Assembly (NCBI GenBank): GCA_947247005.1
Contig: OX365948.1
Location: 57,318,401-57,382,400, forward strand
Source of the DNA: Spisula solida
Lineage: Eukaryota; Mollusca; Bivalvia; Venerida; Mactridae
DNA: 64,000 nucleotides
Reading direction: 5' to 3'
Made by a program: the position numbers and the translations under genes
Notes under the pieces: model-generated
Databases searched by the model: none
What the model was told of the DNA's origin: nothing
What the model saw: the letters and a program-made list of their open reading frames with translations, nothing else
Shown: one piece after another, positions 1 through 12,258 of the stretch
Numbering within the stretch: the stretch's first letter is position 1
Layout: each line of letters starts with the position of its first letter

Positions 1-2215
1 TAATTATGTAAATTTTGGAATTAACATAATTATAATGGCCGAGAAATAATTCTTTTTTTAATAAATGCCACATTTTAAAAATTATGACAAACTTTATGAT
101 AATGCAACTGCTCGCTTATGTGATCGTTCATCGTTAATACATACATAAACACGCGGAAGTATGATTAATCACATCGGGCTGATTAATTTGTAGCAATATA
201 GGAACAAAAACCAAGGTCACGAAACCAGTACAAAAATATAAGTGCAAGTAGAGTCGAATGTGTACATCATGAATAAAATAATTAATCTTCCAGTCTACAT
301 AATGATACGTCTTCCATATTTGATAATAAACTGTTTGATTTATCGACTTAGATGGCGATAAAGTTCTTGTTTTAACAGCGTTCCAAACCACGTGGCAATG
401 GTTTGTGAATCGGATTCTGAGACAACCGAACCTCGTTCGGATCACTTGATTTGTTCGGTTTTCATAATTATTCGATATTTCTGGATATATTTTAGTTCGG
501 CTTTAATTAGGGTGTGATGTATGAGCTTTTACGAATATACTAATCTGTTGTTGACAATTCACTAGTTCCGGTTTTCTAAATACATGTAGTTTTTACATTG
601 AAACAAAGTGGGCAATTTTCGGGACCTACTATTTGATGTGTTTTGACTGAATTCCGGTTTCCTAGAAATCCTGTCCCTCTGGTTACAGTATGTATCTATA
701 CTCAGTACATTTAAAAACGTACACTACCGAGTTTCTTTTGTTGACTCGCATAAAACTACTTCAAATGGACTTAAAGGTGCTGCCTCACAGATTGGGCTAA
801 ATTTTTTGAATATCGTGATTTTTTAAACCTAACCAAGTATTGATGTAATAGAAAGCTACTGACGGTTGTTTTATGAAAGATTTGGTGCAGATAAGCAATT
901 TTAATCACTCTCAATATCGCTCACCAAGTTTCCTTAGCTACTTTGTTATATTTGTGTAGCAGGTATCCAGTATTTCATTGGAAATTACATATACTTTCAT
1001 AAACGTTTGTCACAATACAATGACATCATATTAACAAACATTGAGAATGACACCTAGTCTGCGTTTTTAAATGTACTGAGTATTAGTGCGTTTTTTATTC
1101 ATATCTCATTCTCAGCTTGTTACTCGGGATGATATAGATATTGACAATGAACAACCCAAGAGAAATGTACTGGCGTGCATAGAATGTCAAGTGACATTTT
1201 GTTACGGTTAAGTCGAGCAGCTGACAACAAATGAGGGAAAAAGAAAATCTGTATAGACCGACACGATAATTGGTATTTTATTGTTACGTAATCTTAATTC
1301 CCTTTTTCCCTCGCAACTTAAATGTCAATAATCTAAGAGTCATATACTAGCGAGGGACATTGTACGTAGGTTATAATCCAATTTAATAAACAGTTTTCAT
1401 TGGCATACGTGCATTGCAAAATGTCATACAAATCAATAAGATATCTCAATAAATGCTTTGTTTTTTATTGTTTCTTGGAATTTGAACTTTGCTTAAATAC
1501 AATATACCTGCTACCCCCTCAGAGATCTTACCCATTTCCTTTCGATCCCATGCGCGTGTCCTACCTCAAAACCACCGCTCCATACGAACATGAATTATTT
1601 GGCAATAGAGTATATCTTTTTACAAATATTGTTTTAGACACTCTACTAGAGTTTGTCTACTGAATAAATAGTTTACAAAATGTATTATACATTATGTCTG
1701 TCTATATACAATGGTCTTGTTCAAAGTGTTACAATGTGGGGAGCTATCAGAGCTATCTCGATCACACTTAATATGTTGGTTTTTGTTTAAATCTTCGCAA
1801 ACATACTTAAATGATACGCTCAAACTTCAGTTCAAAGTGCCTCTACAAAGTTATTACTGTACTTGAAATTTGACATATTAAGTTTTCCCTCACGCATACA
1901 TACCGTCCTTTACATGTTAAAAATACTTGATGCATTGTACTAGGACAAAGACACAAAAAAATCATCAGCGATCACAATCAACATCAGAAACATGAAAAAC
2001 ATCAATGAAACAAAGTTGATAGTTGTGATAAGTAGTTCGTATTGATGTTATTTTCGAAACCAGTAGTAGCTTCTGAACTCACAAGATAAGCAAGTATATG
2101 TATGTATTGGTGCTACATTCGAAACAAGATGATGTAATATCTACTTTTGTAAAATCTACTTATTGCATCCTCTGAAATCACCTGCTTAGCAAATATATAT
2201 GTGTAATTATATTCC

Positions 2216-2440
2216 ACGGAATAAGAAAGAACTAGGCATTATAGCCGTTTTACTGTTGGAACTGGGACCTTCAGCTAGGGCATTCAGCTTTTTGATAGCT
2301 GAAACTAATTTATTCTACTTTTCGACAGCTTGGACTTGGATGGATCTTTCATGTTAAGTTGGGCATTGTGCCTGGTATCTGTTTTACGTTTTCTGTGCTC
2401 GGTTGGTCAAGTTATGTACTGCGTTCCCCGTCCGACTTAA
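2216..2440 (-). mobile_element. Dispersed short element ('GCAGCACTC' family), copy in A
   Basis: This segment reads, on the minus strand, as a member of a family repeated through the window. Its terminal block at 2,415-2,437 is the complement of GGACAGGGAAGGCAGCACTC with a few changes. The inner part (AGCTGTC, then an AGTTTCAGCTATC-like stretch) matches 17,740-17,968, 60,040-60,290 and, reversed, 6,362-6,665. It has no coding capacity. The family's transposon class is not resolved from sequence alone. The PIF-like element is inserted directly at its AT-rich end. Confidence 0.7.
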
Positions 2441-3322
2441 TACCCCAATCACACGAGTCTCGAATCAGCCGGAATGGGCCCGAATGAGTCGGAATGAAGA
2501 AAGAATAAACATTCGAAACACATTCCGAATGATAACTCGAATTGACCAAAATTATTACAGCTGTGTCAAAATGCCGTTGGAATACTTCAAATACCATTCA
2601 AATACAATTATTATATACTTCGAGTATAACTCGAATACACTTCGAGTCCGCCTGGAATGATAGCCGATATCGTGCACGCATATGTTTTCAAAATAAGGTA
2701 AACACAATAAGCATCGGACCGTTTTGCACGGGATTATGCACGGGTTGTGCACGGGTAGTGTGTTTAATATCAGTACCTATAATGGATTTAAGTAATGTTT
2801 CGAATATAGTCAGAATGCCGTAAGAATATTTAAAATGTTATCAGAATTTCGGAAGAATACACTTCGGTAGCCGTTCGATATTCCACCCGACTTCGAATGT
2901 ATCTCGAAAGTTTTGAACATGCGCAAAACATTCGAAGTGGACACAGGAATTGGCCGGAATATATCGAATGCACTACGAATTGACTCAGCATGCAGACAGA
3001 ATGTTTCGAATGCATTTCAATCATGAAGGAATACACCTCGAATTGCTATTCCTACGGCATTCCGGCTCATTCCGACGCCGTGTGATCAGGACAGTATCAA
3101 TAAATACAGAGAGTTTTGAATAACAGTTTATTCTTTTTTTTTTAATATGTATTTTATTTCAAACGAAATAGGTTTAGAGCATGTTAAAACATTCAAACTG
3201 GCCCGAACATATGGAATGTACTCGGAATGCAGTCGGAATACATTTAGAACATACAATAATGTACCACGAATTGCTATTCCTACGGCATTCCGGCTCATTC
3301 CGACTCTCGTGTGATTGGGGTA
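2441..3322. mobile_element. 882-bp PIF/Harbinger-like MITE with TAA target duplication
   Basis: The ends are inverted repeats starting TACCCCAATCACACGAG, followed by GGAATG-rich subterminal sequence on both sides. The element is flanked by TAA on the left (2,438-2,440) and TAA on the right (3,323-3,325). Copy B carries the uninterrupted empty site at about 17,966-17,976, which proves a precise insertion with a 3-bp target duplication. A TWA target is typical of the PIF/Harbinger superfamily; the assignment rests on that and the terminal inverted repeats. There is no transposase ORF, so it is non-autonomous. The right-end sequence appears twice (about 3,040-3,090 and 3,268-3,322), separated by about 180 bp of T-rich sequence, so the element is composite. 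The interior is unusually rich in dispersed GAATG/CGAAT words. Confidence 0.85.
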
Positions 3323-6199
3323 TAATATTATCTTTTTTTAACGTAGTGATAGGGAGAGTAATCCAGACTACCATACTTCCGGCATTCCTTTAATTACAAT
3401 GTACTCTTCCATGCCATCAGGTTCTATCTATATTAAAAATGTTAAATTTCCGTGACTTAAATAACCAAAGAAGCCATTTTGCTGGTTAAGTTGTATGCTG
3501 CATTCCCTGTCCGAGTTTGTGGTTCGGAGAAGATAAATAAAAATCAAATCATTGAAACTCTATTAGCTTATGTTGTTTAAATAACTAATAATGTTATAAT
3601 TGTTCTGATGGTTTTAGTTTAAATGGTCCTATTATTGAGAAGGTCCTTACGTTCTTCGAATGTCCAGCTTTTGTTTACATTTTTTATATATCGATATATC
3701 GTGCAGTTTAATTTGTCTAAGTCAGTACATGTATTTCTCCACCATGAAACAGAAACCTAACGTATGTCATTTTAATTATCGAGGAACGAAAAGCAAAAAC
3801 AACAACTACAATACTTTATTTGTAACTTCTTTTATGTACCTGTCCATGCATATAATGGAGCTGTTGACATTCTGTCTAATCAAGCAGTACTGATTGGAAT
3901 CATTGTTTGGGTAAGTCGTTACATCATTGGTCGCCTGTAATGTATTGTGAAATTAGAAGATTCTATCACTGTATAGCAATAAGTGTTTGATAATCTTCCG
4001 CAAATTGCTGACAGTTTTTTATTTCTAAGTTTCTCGTCTACTATCAGCATCGATAAATTGGTTGATAAGAAAGCTTTCCTAATAGTCTCTTTAATGCAAA
4101 ATTGTGAATCTGTGTTTATATCTGATTCCACAAGAAAATCAAGATGAGCATGTGTAAATCACGGACTGTCTGCTGTTTTTCTGCTTCCTAATTAGGACCA
4201 TTAGTCACTAAGGAACGGGCGAGGTGTGCTCTTAATGCTACCACAACATTATTATTGGGCTGGTCTTTATTTGGATGTGTAATAATGTTTGTTTTTGTTC
4301 GACAGAAACAATCTTAAGTTCGTTGGCATTCGATTATACCTGCCAGTATGATAAACAAGGACGAGGAGGTCTTTTCATTAATTGCTATACATCTTGCGTG
4401 AGCACTGCGACTTTTACATGAAATAATAGTACGAATTATACACTTGGGTGTTATGATGATCAAGTCTCGTAACGATGCATGTAATTTTATCGTTATATCG
4501 TCAACACATTACGAGGTCATTATATGATCACTTAACGTATCGTCTGCAAGCCAACTACCAAAGGTTAATCTGCTACAAATATAAAGATAGGACCGATTTC
4601 CCAAGGTGTTCTAGTGTTGTCAACAGTTTGATTAAGGACGTCATATTTTATTGCCTGTGTCGATGTTAATTTGCGACCGTCATAATACCATTGCAACAAC
4701 CAGACTCGCAACAATGTTCGTGACCACTTAATGGACAAACACGACATATTTACGAAAAGTAATATTTTTTCTCGAAAATATAAATCACGAACTATTATCT
4801 CACGTGAAATTCATTATATTAAAGTCTTCGGATGTCACTTGATGTAAACGGTTCTGTAGTACGTTCGACATGCCGTAACTCGTAAATTGGTTTATATGAG
4901 TCAGTATTCAACTCGCTCGCAAAAAAACATTGTAACGTTAATAAATGTAACAATATGAAGTGTCGAATAGTTTGAGTTTTGAGTTTGAATTCAACAAACC
5001 GCCAATACCGTACGCAATTTTCAATATTAAATGTCAACGAAACGGTAAATTTAAGTTTTTTTAGTCAGCAAACCGTCGCACTCAAAACATGTTTACGACT
5101 CACTCATATAAGTGACTCAGCATATTTTCTTCCACATGTTTAACAATTGTTTTCCTATCATTGGACATGTCAAACAAACACATGAGGTCTTCGTGACTTG
5201 AAAAACAATTAATATAAAAATTATACTACAAAGACTAATGTTGCACCGAATACAATATGACTCAGATTACGTTACGGGTTATATTTGTGTTCCTCTGTAT
5301 TTCCATAACAATAAATATCATCAATTAAAAATGATATTCTGTTTTATGTGCTAAATCTACTACCCGATTAGGTTACTATAATATGACATAATACCAACAA
5401 ACGAAGAAGATATAATATACATACCGGTAATACCATACGGTATACGATGCGGTCGTGGTTTCATTCTATTATAGATACTTTGGTCGTAAATATTGTAATT
5501 CTTTCACAGATTGAATCATTGTCAATACTTTACGTTCTGGCCAACTTTAACACTATGCGTACGGTTAATCGGTTAAATTTTATAGTATGCATGTATAACA
5601 AATATCAAATTCTCATATCGCTTTTTAATGCAATCGCCTGTTCCAAAGCTCTCTATAATCAACATAGTGACAGAGTACTATTGTATTTTGAAAGTAAATA
5701 TAATATTTGGATAAAATACAGTATATATTTTCAACAAAAAGATGAAATTCATCACAAATTCACAGTACAGCAGTACTAGCTGTATCGTTGCTGTGTTCAC
5801 AAGAACAATGTAGTAGCAATCGTTTTATTATTTGGTGCATCAGCAATATTATTGCTTGGTTCGCGATTGCTTATTATGCATTGTATTACAATCCTTATTT
5901 AAAGAAATAGCTCTTGTGACGCCTGTTTTCTCCCAGATTCGTATCATTTTACATCAACACCAGAAAGAATACATCATGGATATTGTTTGAAACAATGTGC
6001 GACTGACAAAATAAGACAAAATAAATACATACATATATTTATATTATAAATGATATATGGTATGTCAAATAAAACAAAGATGTGACGTATAAGAATAATT
6101 CTTGGGTTGTCATAAATCACTGTGGTAAATAAGTGGACTACGATACGAAGAGAAACGAGGCTTTGATCAGAATACACCAGCTCTCTCGCTCTCTCGCTT

Positions 6200-6370
6200 T
6201 CTCTTAACACATTTCTGTTTTGTAAAAACCTGCTATTTTGACAAACATATTGATTTTGAGATTTTCCAAAGCTTGAAAGAATAATATTAATGTAGCAAAA
6301 AACAAAATAAATTTTGTTAATATTTTAAAATAAAATAAAACGCCCAAGTATCAAAAATATATTATTAAGT
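6200..6370. other. Novel junction of the ~14.5-kb tandem duplication
   Basis: Copy A and copy B agree through 'acatttct' and diverge at 6,220 (A) and 20,703 (B). The sequence after the B breakpoint is also found in copy D (from about 29,218), so B keeps the ancestral continuation and the A junction is the derived one. The sequence right of 6,220 is AT-rich and starts the left half of unit B. No long homology between the two breakpoints is evident, which favours end joining or replication-based duplication over unequal crossing-over in a repeat; this last point is inference. Confidence 0.75.
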
Positions 6371-6665
6371 CAGACATGGAAGAGAGCATTCAGTTTAACC
6401 AGCCGAGCTCAGAAAACATAAAAATCACAAAAGGCACAATGTCCAATTGAACTAGTTGAGCACAGAAGACATAAAAATACAAGGTACAATGCCCAACTAA
6501 ACAAGTTATGATCCTCCCATGTCCAAGCTGTCAAAATTTTAAATGAACCAGTTTCAGCAATCAGAAAGCTGAATGCCCAAGCTTAATGATATAGTTCCAA
6601 CAGTACAATGGCTGAAATACCTAGTTTAGGCTGTCAGAAGTCCTAAAAAGTAGAAAAAAGAATAA
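6362..6665 (+). mobile_element. Dispersed short element ('GCAGCACTC' family)
   Basis: It begins with a degenerate terminal block (AAGTCAGACATGGAAGAGAG), followed by CCGAGC-C/TCAGAAAACATAAAAA, two related ~50-bp subrepeats, and an inner end that matches the reverse complement of 2,216-2,400 and 60,040-60,290. It contains no ORF and lies about 140 bp from the tandem-duplication junction. Confidence 0.65.
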
Positions 6666-8482
6666 TATCAACAAAAATTATCAACTTAACGGAATATTAA
6701 GTACACTGTACATGTAATTACACAAATAAGAAAACTGATCGCATTGATACAGTACATGTATTTAAAACAGGTTTCCATTAGATTCCCACAAAATACACTT
6801 TTAAGCAATTGAACCTATATAAATTATAAAAGCAATACTTTAAATACTATGTAAGTCTCTATACAACAATCATGATGTATATCCATAACTTCACAGTATT
6901 TTCGTTCTTACATTTACTCTTTTTAACTATGACGGTGGCACCGATGCCAATACGGAAATAAAAATATTTCTCAGAATGTAACATGAGTCAATATTGTCGA
7001 TTAAGCAACAATCACTAAAACGAGCAACTTAAATCCACAAGAACTTGACGTGGGTTTTGAGAGAAAGAGCAATGTCAGCAGATAATTGTTTTTGTTTTTT
7101 TTTTGCGCAAAGTTCTCGCCTGTTTGACATTAGCTATCTGCTTGACATGCTTATTTTCTCATCCTGATTTACAGATGCTTGGTTTTATTACTTTAATCTT
7201 GATTAAGGTGCTGCATGTCAAGAAGGGCATAACATGCGAGTTTAGAAAAATGATGTTGCATTTTGACATGAAACGCAAAAGAAAAGTTAATCGTTTAAAT
7301 GTCATCGTATCAATAATATCGGTATATTTCTATAATCATTTAGTTCATCCAAACAAATACCATTTGATTCTGACCAATGCGATAAACCTTTTGATATTTG
7401 AGCAATTATGTGCGACACTATTACCATTTCCATGTAATTCAATAAATCGACTTTAACAAACAATCGTTCGATGGTTACAGTGCACATACAAGGGGCAGTA
7501 ACTGCTGTGAATGGTTAACTTCTTACAAGTCGTTCTTTGTACTTGATGACTGCGGCTGTAAGAAATCCTAACTGCTTTTGAAAGAAAATCGGTCATTGGC
7601 TATTTCCTTGATTTCTCAACCAATCGCCTTGTCGGTTATGTAAATGTATCATACATGTGGCAGCGTTTCATCCGATGTTGTATGCAACGTCTTGTCTCTG
7701 GATGCGACGTGTATTACCAAATGTCTTAACACGACCATAAAATTCTGATGATTTGGAAACGTTAAACGTAAGTAATTATTTCCTGCGCAAACTTTGCTCG
7801 TAAAAGTGTTTCGTTTTCTCGGTACTTCATTCTATTAGATATTCATTACACCTGATTCGATCGTGAGTCTCTTAAGCCCGAATGCTCTCAGCCATATTTG
7901 GAATTTAATTTTAAAACAAAACATCAGCTTAACCAGATTTATTTCTCTTGACTAGAATACGACGGAGAAATAAACATCAAATTATACCTCCGGCGCGGAA
8001 CAGTGGGAATACAATACCTTAGCTAAATGTGCAAAAATCTCAAACACCCAATCAGCCGCTGTTGAGAAAGTGTGAATTGAGTACTCAATATTCCCCTGTT
8101 TAATTTTGTCGTTGTCTTTCACACTTTTGTACAAATAATGAGGTTAGATCGTCGCTTTCGGGTGTAATATTTATATGCGATGTTACACTTAATTCTCTCT
8201 GCTGTTTTAGTGATGGTTTTATTGTGTAATTTACAACAGGAAATGTCATTAATGTTTCTGGTTAAAGTTAAAACATCAATCACATGCTTAGCACAAAACG
8301 AATAACTTGATCAGTCAATAATGAAATAATGAGTACATTCTACGAAACGAGCTGATACAACTACATTTAAATAAAACAAAATCTATGTACCCATCCCCCC
8401 AAAATATTAAGCATTTTCCCAATAAAGTGTTTTGTAATGTGTGTGATTATTTTAGTAATTTCTTGTTTGTCTGATGTTTCTG

Positions 8483-8502
8483 TTCAGTGCTGCCTTCCCA
8501 GT
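8483..8502 (-). repeat. Terminal motif of the dispersed family, copy in unit B
   Basis: The plus strand reads AGTGCTGCCTTCCCAGTC, the complement of the family terminus. The equivalent place in the inverted copy C (41,262-41,290) carries the same motif reversed, so this insertion predates the old duplication. Confidence 0.6.
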
Positions 8503-8518
8503 CAGGTTGCCATTATCT

Positions 8519-8625
8519 TATTTCTAGGCTCTCATGTTGCCAAGTTCACATTTCTAGGCTCTCATGTTGCCAAGTTCACATTTCTAGGCTCTCAGGTTGT
8601 CAAGTTCACGCTGCTAGATGGCAGT
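8519..8625 (+). repeat. Three-copy 30-bp tandem repeat
   Basis: A 30-bp unit containing TTTCTAGGCTCTCATGTTGC is repeated about three times, the third copy being diverged. The inverted copy C (about 41,185-41,240) has a single diverged unit, so the array expanded in arm 1. A 66-aa ORF (8,437-8,637) across it is a by-product of the repeat. Confidence 0.8.
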
Positions 8626-9720
8626 GTTTTTAGCTAGCAATGTGTAGCCTTATCGCGCTATTTTCATACGTTTAAGGTGATATTTCAATATTTCTGCCGA
8701 AAGAAATCATAGTCATTTCGAGAAGAAGACAAAATACAAAATCAAAGAAAGATGCTTTTATATAATTCTAGATGCAATTTCTCTAAACGTATCTAGCACG
8801 ACAATGTAAATTCCTTGGTGGTTAGGTTGGTGATGGTTTTTTCGTTATTGTATAATTGTAATCTTCATATAAATTATTGGTTATTTTTATAACGATGTAA
8901 CAGAAATTGAAACAAGTCCCAAGGCATTTATTTGCAATACATAACTCATTTTATGATTCTAATTTGTAATTCCTGTTGATAATAAACTTTGAGTGCCTTT
9001 TTGCACAAGAGTATTCTATACAACTCGGCGACAATGTCGCTTGTAAAGTGACTGGTAGTCTTGAATGTATTCATTGATGACACATTGGGACTCAGCAATA
9101 TTCTGCTTAGTTTTTAATTCCTTCGCCTTATGAGGCTAAAAACGTTTTTCGAATACATGTATTTATAATGGAGAACGATGCTCGTACGATACTGGGTTAC
9201 AACATCTGCAAATTGTATTGTATACATGTAGAAACATTATTATGGAATTAAACAAGACAAGTAAGACAAGTTCTTATAAACTTCCCCACATGGGCACATG
9301 AGGTCAACGGTTTTAAGGGTGTTAACCCCGAAATTTATACATGGCATGTATTAATTAGTACAAGTATTTTAAACATCTGAATGTGCACACAACATTGTTT
9401 TTTTTACATAATTAATAACATTTCCATTATGATGTATGGATAAAACCGCACGTTAATTTAATTATGATGCATTGAAAAATATCATAAAAACAAATGGATA
9501 TTTCACTCTATAAATAATTTATAGTTCAATTGCTGTAAAAACTTAAATGAAACCTTGAACTATCGTATAGTACTTTATCATTTTCGTTTAACAAATATGT
9601 CATTATTTTTATTATAATTATTACTTTGCACGTTCTGTACCGGATTGTAAAAATTGTTACATGGTTTTCTGAAGTTTCGTATAGTTATACGTACATTAAT
9701 TTGTAGATATGCATGAAGTT

Positions 9721-11127
9721 TGCAGTCTGACAGCCTAGAATCGTGGAGTTGGAAACCAGGCAGCCTGGTAGCCTAGCAGCGTGGAGTTGGAAACCTGGCA
9801 GTCTGGTGGCCTAGCAGCGTGGAGTTGGAAACCTGGCAGTCTGGCAGCCTAGCAGCGTGGAGTTGGATACCTGGCAGTCTGGTGGCCTAGCAGCGTGGAG
9901 TTGGAAACCTGGCAGCCTGGCAGCCTAGAATCGTGGAGTTGGAAACCTGGCAGCCTGGTGGCCTAGCAGCGTGGAGTTGGAAACCAGGCAGTCTGGCAGC
10001 CTAGCAGCGTGGAGTTGGAAACCTGGCAGTCTGGCAGCCTAGCAGCGTGGAGTTGGATACCTGGCAGTATGGCAGCCTAGCAGCGTGGAGTTGGAAACCT
10101 GGCAGTCTGGTGGCCTAGAATCGTGGAGTTGGAAACCTGGCAGTCTGGTGGCCTAGAATCGTGGAGTTGGAAACCTTGCAGTCTGGCAGCCTAGCAGCGT
10201 GGAGTTGGATACCTGGCAGTCTGGTGGCCTAGAATCGTGGAGTTGGAAACCTGGCAGCCTGGTGGCCTAGCAGCGTGGGGTTGGAAACCTGGCAGTCTGG
10301 CAGCCTAGCAGCGTGGAGTTGGATACCTGGCAGTCTGGTGGCCTAGAATCGTGGAGTTGGAAACCTGGCAGCCTGGTGGCCTAGCAGCGTGGAGTTGGAA
10401 ACCTGGCAGTCTGGCAGCCTAGCAGCGTGGAGTTGTAAACCTGGCAGTATGTCAGCCTAGCAGCGTGGAGTTGGATACCTGGCAGTCTGGCAGCCTAGCA
10501 GCGTGGAGTTGGAAACCTGGCAGTCTGGTGGCCTAGAATCGTGGAGTTGGAAACCTGGCAGTCTGGTGGCCTAGCAGCGTGGAGTTGGATACCTGGCAGT
10601 CTGGTGGCCTAGAATCGTGGAGTTGGAAACCAGGCAGCCTGGTGGCCTAGCAGCGTGGAGTTGGATACCTGGCAGTCTGGTGGCCTAGCAGCGTGGAGTT
10701 GGAAACCTGGCAGTCTGGTGGCCTAGAATCGTGGAGTTGGAAACCTGGCAGTCTGGTGGCCTAGCAGCGTGGAGTTGGATACCTGGCAGTCTGGTGGCCT
10801 AGAATCGTGGAGTTGGAAACCTGGCAGTCTGGTGGCCTAGCAGCGTGGAGTTGGATACCTGGCAGTCTGGTGGCCTAGAATCGTGGAGTTGGAAACCTGG
10901 CAGTCTGGTGGCCTAGAATCGTGGAGTTGGATACCTGGCAGTCTGGTAGCCTAGAATCGTGGAGTTGGAAACCAGGCAGCCTGGTGGCCTAGCAGCGTGG
11001 AGTTGGAAACCTGCAGTCTGGCAGCCTAGCAGCGTGGAGTTGGATACCTGGCAGTCTGGTGGCCTAGAATCGTGGAGTTGGAAACCTTGCAGTCTGGTGG
11101 CCTAGCAGCGTGGAGTAGGACGCCTGG
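9721..11127 (+). repeat. 38-bp minisatellite, about 37 copies
   Basis: The unit is 38 bp with a core such as GTGGAGTTGGAAACCTGGCA. Variation is discrete: CAGC versus AATC after CCTAG, GGAAACC versus GGATACC, and TGG versus CAG near the end, so unit types can be written as a variant map. The array is much more GC-rich than its surroundings. The homologous place in copy C (about 39,030-39,120) holds only one or two degenerate units between conserved flanks, so the array is a lineage-specific expansion. All frames are non-coding. Confidence 0.97.
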
Positions 11128-11620
11128 TATTGCGACATGAAATTGGTATCGTAGTACATGCACCTTTATTACCCACAGTCTCACAATGTGATGTTTATCT
11201 AGTTTACGAACTTATTTCTCAAATAACTAAGAACTAGTATGTTTAATAACGGAATATATTCTATAGATTGAAAACGCAGACACCATGTTCACCCGCAACC
11301 CTGCATTGTTAGTTATGAGCATCTTCCATAAATGGTGTAATTTCTTACATAATTGTATCATATATATCGCAAACCAATTATCGTATCAAAAGGTAAATCA
11401 AATAATTACGTCCATGGAGATGCTTCAAAATGATTTATTTGGGAGATATTTCCGTGTGTGTAGATAATCTGACTTGTTCAAATAATGGCACGACAACAGC
11501 CTGTCTGTACTGCAACCACATTGTAAAAAACCTTTGTAAACTAAGCAATATCTCTATTGTAATATACGTTGAATTCTTAAAACCAAGCTATGCTATCATA
11601 AGTATATACATAGAGTATCA

Positions 11621-12258
11621 TACGAGGGGCGTTCAATATATAATGTCCATGTCCTTTGTATTTTGCTATGACAGTATTTAGAAGAATTCTACGAATACTG
11701 TCTGAAAGGTGTTTGTTTCTATTCTATATCTGAAAAATTACATAGCCTTTCGTCAATAATTAAGTAATTTATTGAACTTAGAAGAGGGTTTACACGAGTA
11801 TACTAGCCTTATTGTCATTTTAAGCCAAATATGTGTTATCTTTGCAGTAGTGGTTTAGTTAAGTAAATGTCAGTATTTATTTAATTGCAACATACCAATC
11901 TATAACTTAATCCTTATGTTTCCACCAGAACAAAATATGAACATGAAAGTATGATTTGTCTACGAGTAAGGCGGTCAAATACAAGGCATTTACATTATTC
12001 ACGGAATAGTAGTTGTGGAATAAGATTATTTCCCGAAATGAAATTTTAATGGACAATTATTCTCAAAAAGACGCAGTGTCTATTACTGACCCTTAAAAAG
12101 CACACCAGAAACAACAATCCGAGACTTAAATTTTATTGAATTTTTTTACAATATTGCGGAATGGTTGATGGTTCCAGAAATGTAAAAAAGATTTCCTGAT
12201 AGCAATGAATGTTAAAATTTGTGATCAAAAAGACATTATATATTGAACGCCCCTCGTA
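11621..12258. mobile_element. 638-bp MITE, Tc1/mariner-like ends (TACGAGGGGCGTTC)
   Basis: Perfect ~27-bp terminal inverted repeats begin TACGAGGGGCGTTCAATATA at both ends. There is no transposase ORF. Related ends occur at 47,874-48,534 and, more distantly, 26,574-26,921. The homologous position in copy C (about 38,500) lacks the element, although local indels obscure the exact empty site. TA at both tips fits a TA target duplication, as in Tc1/mariner elements; superfamily assignment is inference. Confidence 0.85.

Larger units (their letters stand above)
1..6219 (+). repeat. Segmental duplication copy A (right part of a ~14.5-kb tandem unit)
   Basis: This block matches 14,079-20,702 almost base for base, with only about ten differences noticed by eye in the first 1.5 kb. 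The match starts at the window edge, so the true start lies outside. It ends near 6,219, where the shared AT-rich tract before 'acatttct' diverges. Relative to copy B it carries an 882-bp transposon insertion (2,441-3,322), keeps ~175 bp at 5,393-5,568 that B has lost, and lacks 1,456 bp that B and the inverted copy C retain (junction near 1,815/1,816). No ORF exceeds 110 codons and none is preserved in the diverged copies, so I read the block as noncoding. Apart from the transposon pieces listed separately I see no gene in it. Confidence 0.9.

Noticed and set aside
134..445. 103-codon minus ORF, also intact at 14,210-14,521
   Set aside because: Its conservation reflects only the recent A/B duplication. 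The older copy C (about 36,040-36,420) breaks the frame with indels and a local duplication, and no domain or signal is visible.
9721..11127. CRISPR-like regular array
   Set aside because: Units are contiguous 38-bp tandem repeats without unique spacers, in eukaryotic sequence. The same applies to 23,930-24,617 and 32,990-33,757.
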